Assembly: GCA_022844585.1 (NCBI GenBank)
Contig: JALHLM010000138.1
Coordinates: 1 to 12,138, forward strand
Direction: 5' to 3'
Source: Pirellulales bacterium
GTDB lineage: Bacteria; Planctomycetota; Planctomycetia; Pirellulales; JALHLM01
DNA: 12,138 bases
The position numbers were made by a program, and so were the translations under genes. The notes below the pieces were generated by a model that saw only the letters and a list, made by a program, of their open reading frames with translations, did no database searches and was not told the DNA's origin. Within the stretch, counting starts at the first letter, position 1; every line of letters starts with the position of its first letter. Of this stretch, positions 8,247 through 12,138 are shown piece by piece.

Positions 8247-9692
8247 TTAAGCTTCGGTCGGGCAAGGGCGAAGCGTCGAGTCATTATCCGTCCGTTCCAG
8301 CTCGGGAACCTTGTGTTCGATGACTTGCATCTCACGCCAATAGCCGGCGAGGAAGCGGAGCAGGTAGATCACGCCAAGGCACAAAATCCACAGCGTTAGC
8401 ACGAGCCACGACCAGCGCAGGCCGAGGCCGAATACCTCAATCCCGACCCAAGTGGCTGCGACTGGCATGCCCGACATCAGAAAAGTCGTGATCAACACGA
8501 AGCGGGTGTCGCCGGCGCCTTTGATGGCGAACGAGAACACGATGTTCGCGCTGTCGAACAGGCAATAGACCGCAACGAACTTGAGCAGCATGACCGTCAT
8601 GTCGCGCAGCGGGCCGAAGGACTCAGGGTCTTCCAGGTGCGCGCCATGCAGGATCAACAGCACTTCGCCAAAGAAGAAGTAAACAATCCCGACGCCAAAC
8701 GTGTAGATCAGCGCGAGCGTGAACGCTGACCAGGTGGACCGCGCCGCGAGGTCCGGCTGTTTTTCGCCGATCCGCTGCCCCACCAGGGTCTCAGCAGCGA
8801 TGGCAATCCCGAGCGCCGGCATAAAGGCGAGCATATTGACATTGAGCGCGAGCCCAGTAGCCGCTAGTTCGAGCGCCCCCAGCCGGCCAACGATCATTAG
8901 GAACAGCGAAAAGCCGCCGATCTCCACGGCGAATTGCAGTCCCTGCGGCGCCCCGTAGCGGACGAGGCGGCGAAACAACTCTCCGTCGAACAACTTGGCC
9001 GGCCAGGTGGCGAAATCGCGCCGGTAGTCCGCCTGCAAGAACAGCGCGAACCAGATGCCGAGGACGACCCAATACGACACCACGGTCGCCCAGGCCGCGC
9101 CCGCGATGCCCCAGCCCTCATAGCCGGCGATCCCGAAGATCCAGAAGTAGTCGAGCACCCCATTCAGCACCGCGGCGAACATATTCACATACATCACCAC
9201 GCGGGTCTTGCCTCGGCCCGTGTAGAAGGCCGAGATCGCCGCCGCCATGACCTGCGCTGGACCGCCGAGCATCAGGATCTGAAAGTACTCGATCTCCAGC
9301 GCCTGCACCTCCGGTGTGTGCCCGGCCTGGGCGAAAAACCAGGGCGCCACAAAGATCGTGACCAGAAGCACAGGCGTGGCAGCCAGGCCCAGCAGAATCC
9401 CCTGCCACACGGCGACGCCAATCCGTTGGGGACGCTCGGCTCCGGAATACTGGGCGACGAACGTGTTGACGTACATGGCAATACCGAAGGCAAAGCTCAT
9501 GATCGTCCACTGCAGCGCCCCAGCCGGCAGCGCCGCCGCCATCGCGTCCTGGGAGTACTGAACCAGAAACAACCGGTCCGTGAACTGCAGCAGCGTCGTC
9601 GACGCGGTAGAGATCACCAGCGGAAACGACAGCCACAGCACTTCGCGCAAACCACCCGGCCTGCGCCAAATTCCCAGTTCCTGCTCCGCCAT
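8247..9692 (-). CDS. MATE-family multidrug/cation efflux transporter
   Basis: The 481-residue inner-membrane protein has about twelve hydrophobic segments. MATE transporters export drugs or metabolites in exchange for Na+ or H+. Family landmarks are FPLVISTASTTLLQFTDRLF (23-42), the first half-repeat loop GRGKTRVVMYVN (159-170) leading into VLNGVLDYFWIFG (175-187), and the matching second-half loop KGAGDTR (391-397). Length is slightly above the usual 440-460; the extra residues are a hydrophilic C-terminal tail. The frame is open from a TTG at 9707, but ATG at 9692 is preferred because GAGG (9705-9702, minus strand) lies 9 bases before it, overlapping that TTG. Substrate cannot be read from the sequence. 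The gene is downstream of the acyl-CoA dehydrogenase, separated by 320 bases that include a large inverted repeat, so it is probably transcribed on its own. Confidence 0.93.
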   Translation of the reverse strand: MAEQELGIWRRPGGLREVLWLSFPLVISTASTTLLQFTDRLFLVQYSQDAMAAALPAGALQWTIMSFAFGIAMYVNTFVAQYSGAERPQRIGVAVWQGILLGLAATPVLLVTIFVAPWFFAQAGHTPEVQALEIEYFQILMLGGPAQVMAAAISAFYTGRGKTRVVMYVNMFAAVLNGVLDYFWIFGIAGYEGWGIAGAAWATVVSYWVVLGIWFALFLQADYRRDFATWPAKLFDGELFRRLVRYGAPQGLQFAVEIGGFSLFLMIVGRLGALELAATGLALNVNMLAFMPALGIAIAAETLVGQRIGEKQPDLAARSTWSAFTLALIYTFGVGIVYFFFGEVLLILHGAHLEDPESFGPLRDMTVMLLKFVAVYCLFDSANIVFSFAIKGAGDTRFVLITTFLMSGMPVAATWVGIEVFGLGLRWSWLVLTLWILCLGVIYLLRFLAGYWREMQVIEHKVPELERTDNDSTLRPCPTEA

Positions 9693-9818
9693 CGCGCACC
9701 GCCTCAAGTTCGCGCCGTGGAAATCGCCTGCGACCAGAATGCCGCACCAGCAGGGCCATGTCCATCGCCATCGAGCCAGGACACGCGGAGGGACGCTGGG
9801 TTCAGGGGCCTCTTCCTA

Positions 9819-9999
9819 TTTGAACCGCAGAGTCGCAGAGACGCAGAGGGGAGAGTTTAACCGCGAAATAGGGAAATGTCGCGAAAAAGGAAACTGAGAA
9901 GCCTCTGTTAGAGGAAACGATGCATCAAACTTCACTTTGGCGATTTTTCGCGTGTTTCGCGGTTAAGTTCTCTGCGTCTCCGCGCCTCAGCGGTTCAAA
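9819..9999. repeat. Composite inverted repeat A-B-B'-A'
   Basis: A 181-bp imperfect inverted repeat. Perfect pairings are 9819-9828/9990-9999 (10 bp), 9838-9848/9970-9980 (11 bp), 9857-9868/9955-9966 (12 bp) and 9880-9888/9944-9952 (9 bp). The outer pair is module A, the inner pair module B (TTAACCGCGAAA). The centre (9889-9943) holds a small CCTCT-GTT-AGAGG hairpin at 9902-9914 and the palindrome GATGCATC at 9919-9926. It begins 13 bases past the stop of the acyl-CoA dehydrogenase gene and fills most of the gap to the MATE gene. I see no flanking target-site duplication and no transposase. The rest of the gap (9693-9818) shows nothing recognisable. Confidence 0.9.
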
Positions 10000-10012
10000 A
10001 ACGAAACGCGCA

Positions 10013-11194
10013 CTACGAAAACGCCGCGAAGTCTTTGCCCAGGAGGGCCGTGGCGATTTTGAGTTTCATGATTTCGTCGGTCCCTTCGTAGATGCGGCAG
10101 ACGCGGACGTCTTGGAGGTGCCGGCCTACGCGGTAGAGTTCGCTGTAGCCGCGACCGCCGAAGATTTGCACGGCGTGGTCGGCCGCTTCCCAGGCCGCGT
10201 TCGAGGCGAAGAACTTGGCCTGGGCGACGCGGAGGTCCGCCTCGGCCGCGGCGTCTTTGTCTTGCGGCGACTCGTCGCTGCGTTGTTTCGCGTGCGCCGC
10301 GCGTTCGATCATCGCGTCGCTTGCCGCGCGGGCAATTTCGATCGCCGCCAGATGTTCCTGCACGAGTTGATGCTTACCAATCAACTTGCCGTGCTGCGTG
10401 CGCGTTTGACAGTAGTGAATCGCCTCGACGAGGCAATCTTCGATCACACCCAGGCAGCCCGAGGCGACGCTCAAGCGGCCGGAAATCAGCGTGCCCATCG
10501 CGACGCGGAAACCGTTGCCTTCTTCCCCGAGCATGTTTTCCAGCGGTACCGGATGATCCGTCATCTGGAACATCGCTGTGTTGGCCGTGAACATGCCGAG
10601 CTTGGACGGCAGATCCTCCGTTTCGAAGGTCTCGCCTGCCGTCTCGACGATGAAGGCGCTCATGCGACGTTCCGGACCCGTCGCCGCCTCCGGGTAGGCC
10701 AGCACCACGACGGCCTGCGCGATGCCGCCGTTGGAGATCAGGTATTTCACGCCGTTCAGCAGAAAGCGATTTCCTTCCCGGCGATATGTGCTGGTCATCT
10801 CCAACGGGTTTGACCCCGCGTCCGGCTCCGTCAATCCGAATGCCAGGATGTACTCTCCACGCACCGAGGCGGGCAGGTAGCGTTTCTTCTGCGCGTCGTT
10901 GCCGTAACGCAGAATCGGGTATTGGCCGATCGACGTATGCCCGGAAAAGAACGTCCGCGCGCCGGTTCCTTCACGGCCGATGCGAGCCAACGCGCGGGCG
11001 TACGTTACCGCGTCCGCGCCACGGCCGCCCAACTCGACGGGGATCGGCATCCCGAGCAAGTCGTACTTCTTGGCCAGCTCAGCGATGGCATCGTTTTGAC
11101 GGTGCTCGACGTAGCACAGCTCCTCCGTGGGCCGCAGTTCCTGGCAGAAGGCGTCCACATCGGCCAACAGTTTTTCGGCATCTTGCGGGTACAC
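10013..11194 (-). CDS. Acyl-CoA dehydrogenase (FAD-dependent)
   Basis: The 393-residue cytoplasmic flavoenzyme oxidises an acyl-CoA to the trans-2-enoyl-CoA, passing electrons to electron-transfer flavoprotein. Motifs run in family order: LTEPDAGSN (121-129), the middle beta-domain with NGVKYLISNG (147-156), and the C-terminal signature QIFGGRGYSE...RVGRHLQDVRVCRIYEGTDEI. E370 in that signature is at the position of the catalytic base of medium-chain-type enzymes (YEGT). A hydrophilic stretch at about 303-320 (KQRSDESPQDKDAAAEAD) is longer than usual in this loop. The start is a GTG at 11194, strongly supported by AGGAG at 11207-11203 with 8-base spacing. A TACAAT box lies further upstream. 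Substrate (straight-chain, branched or aromatic acyl-CoA) cannot be decided, and no other beta-oxidation gene is adjacent. Confidence 0.94.
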   Translation of the reverse strand: MYPQDAEKLLADVDAFCQELRPTEELCYVEHRQNDAIAELAKKYDLLGMPIPVELGGRGADAVTYARALARIGREGTGARTFFSGHTSIGQYPILRYGNDAQKKRYLPASVRGEYILAFGLTEPDAGSNPLEMTSTYRREGNRFLLNGVKYLISNGGIAQAVVVLAYPEAATGPERRMSAFIVETAGETFETEDLPSKLGMFTANTAMFQMTDHPVPLENMLGEEGNGFRVAMGTLISGRLSVASGCLGVIEDCLVEAIHYCQTRTQHGKLIGKHQLVQEHLAAIEIARAASDAMIERAAHAKQRSDESPQDKDAAAEADLRVAQAKFFASNAAWEAADHAVQIFGGRGYSELYRVGRHLQDVRVCRIYEGTDEIMKLKIATALLGKDFAAFS

Positions 11195-11202
11195 GTCAGC
11201 GA

Positions 11203-11207
11203 CTCCT
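11203..11207 (-). promoter_or_regulatory. Shine-Dalgarno site fixing a GTG start
   Basis: AGGAG on the minus strand, 8 bases before GTG at 11194. It is the clearest ribosome binding site in the window and fixes the non-ATG start of the acyl-CoA dehydrogenase. Confidence 0.85.
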
Positions 11208-11230
11208 GAAAGGCCCGGGCGAACTACCCA

Positions 11231-11236
11231 ATTGTA
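11231..11236 (-). promoter_or_regulatory. Candidate -10 hexamer (TACAAT) for the acyl-CoA dehydrogenase gene
   Basis: On the minus strand CCTACAATTGG ends 36 bases before the GTG start. It matches the word before thrC (CTTACAATTAG). No convincing -35 box is found at 16-18 bases. It lies outside the inverted repeat at 11272-11458. Confidence 0.4.
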
Positions 11237-11271
11237 GGCTTAGGCGACGAAACGAGTCGGCTCCGGATTTT

Positions 11272-11458
11272 TCACCACGGAGGCACGGAGGACGAGGAGG
11301 ATTTAACCGCGAAATACGCGAAACACACGGAAAAAGGACGTAAAGGATGGTTGGGCAAATGTTCGGCTGGGCACCGGTGCGCTTTCGCGTCAGTTGGCGT
11401 TTTTCGCGGTTCCAAACTTCCTTCATTCTCACTCCGTGTCTCCGTGTCTCCGTGGTGA
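11272..11458. repeat. Composite inverted repeat C-B-B'-C'
   Basis: A 187-bp imperfect inverted repeat. Perfect blocks are 11272-11282/11448-11458 (TCACCACGGAG, 11 bp) and 11305-11314/11402-11411 (AACCGCGAAA, 10 bp). The outer module C is made of CACGGAG-type units; the inner module B is shared with 9819-9999. The centre contains the perfect 10-bp palindrome GCACCGGTGC at 11371-11380. The right arm runs into the coding end of the histone-deacetylase-family gene and provides its last ten codons including the stop. Confidence 0.85.
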
Positions 11459-12138
11459 GTTCTCTGCCAGCAGCCGACGGAGGTGGGATTCTACTGATTC
11501 TGCCAGTCGCTCCGGATGGTAGCCGCCTTCCAGGACGCTGACGAGGCGGCCTCCAGCGTGCGTTTCGGCGATGTCCCGCACGGCGTCGGTGAGCGTGGCG
11601 AAGTCTTCGACCTCCAAACCCAGCGAGCCGACCGGGTCCTCGCGGTGACTGTCGAAGCCGGCGCTGACGATGATGAGCTCCGGACGCAGGCGATCGGCGA
11701 ACGCTTCCAGGCGAGTTTGGAACGCCTTCACGTAGTCCTGCCGCGAGACGCCGAACTCTGTCGGTAAGTTGAGCGTGGTCCCCAATCCGTCGCCGCCGCC
11801 GGTTTCATCGAAGTTGCCGGTGCCGGGGTAGAACGGCCAGCGGTGGATCGAGAAGAATCCGACGCTCGGGTCGGTCCAGAACATGTCCTGCGTGCCGTTG
11901 CCGTGATGGACGTCCCAATCGACGATCAGCACGCGATGCAGCGCGAGTTCATTGATCGCTAACCGCGCGCCGACTGCGACGTTGTTGAACAAACAAAAGC
12001 CCATCGGGCGATCCGGCAGCGCATGATGCCCCGGCGGACGCACCAGGCAGAGCGCCGTGCGATCCGGCCCCGCCACGACGCGTCGCACGGCATCGACCAC
12101 CGCGCCGGCCGCGAGCGTGGCGGCCTCGTAGGAGCGTT
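11429..12138 (-). CDS. Histone deacetylase-family (AcuC/HDAC-like) protein, N-terminus beyond window
   Basis: A zinc-dependent deacetylase of the arginase/HDAC fold; bacterial members remove acetyl groups from proteins, polyamines or small molecules. The visible ~235 residues start at the right edge with RSYEAATLAAGAV and lack the first part of the family. Motifs are RPPGHHA (the paired catalytic histidines), GFCLFNNVAVGA, VDWDVHHGNGTQ (Asp and His metal ligands), SIHRWPFYPGTG, and SAGFDSHREDP (further Asp ligand). All key residues look intact. A frame-internal GTG at 12100 is not the start, because homology continues to the edge. The last nine residues, SPRRHGDTE, and the TGA come from repeat module C (11458-11429), so the native end of the gene appears to have been replaced or extended. 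Substrate is unknown. Confidence 0.92.
   Translation of the reverse strand, partial: RSYEAATLAAGAVVDAVRRVVAGPDRTALCLVRPPGHHALPDRPMGFCLFNNVAVGARLAINELALHRVLIVDWDVHHGNGTQDMFWTDPSVGFFSIHRWPFYPGTGNFDETGGGDGLGTTLNLPTEFGVSRQDYVKAFQTRLEAFADRLRPELIIVSAGFDSHREDPVGSLGLEVEDFATLTDAVRDIAETHAGGRLVSVLEGGYHPERLAESVESHLRRLLAENSPRRHGDTE

Overview
The window looks like chromosome from a GC-rich planctomycete, most likely Pirellulales or a close relative. The main evidence is two secreted proteins with PEP-CTERM sorting tails (VPEP motif, hydrophobic stretch, basic end). Protein style and the wide gaps filled with short dispersed repeats agree with this. No 16S or other marker gene is present, so the placement is inference.

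Layout: (1) 1-145 is repeat debris, followed by a small GlsB/YeaQ-type membrane protein gene on the minus strand. (2) 661-3395 holds three same-strand genes: threonine synthase (thrC), 4-hydroxy-tetrahydrodipicolinate reductase (dapB) and a 123-aa cysteine-containing protein of unknown function. The first two act in the threonine and lysine branches of the aspartate family. (3) 3407-3612 is a composite inverted repeat between convergent genes. (4) 3613-5663 is a divergent pair: a Sua5/YrdC/TsaC-type tRNA threonylcarbamoylation enzyme (minus) and a short glycoside-hydrolase-2-like protein (plus) that appears to be a truncated barrel. (5) 5886-8069 holds two exported PEP-CTERM proteins in tandem, each closed by its own terminator hairpin (the second has the better T-run). 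One has two PA14-like units, the other a discoidin-like domain. (6) 8247-12138 holds three minus-strand genes: a MATE efflux transporter, an acyl-CoA dehydrogenase, and a histone-deacetylase-family protein cut by the window end.

The genes are mostly ordinary housekeeping and secreted functions. I see no defence, secretion or biosynthetic system. The unexpected structure lies between the genes. Several gaps carry composite inverted repeats built from exchangeable short modules, named A to D here. They nest as A-B-B'-A' (9819-9999), C-B-B'-C' (11272-11458) and A-D-D'-partial C' (3407-3612). One module supplies the last nine codons and the stop of the histone-deacetylase-family gene. Several annotated starts follow from nearby Shine-Dalgarno or -10-like sequences and differ from the longest open frame.
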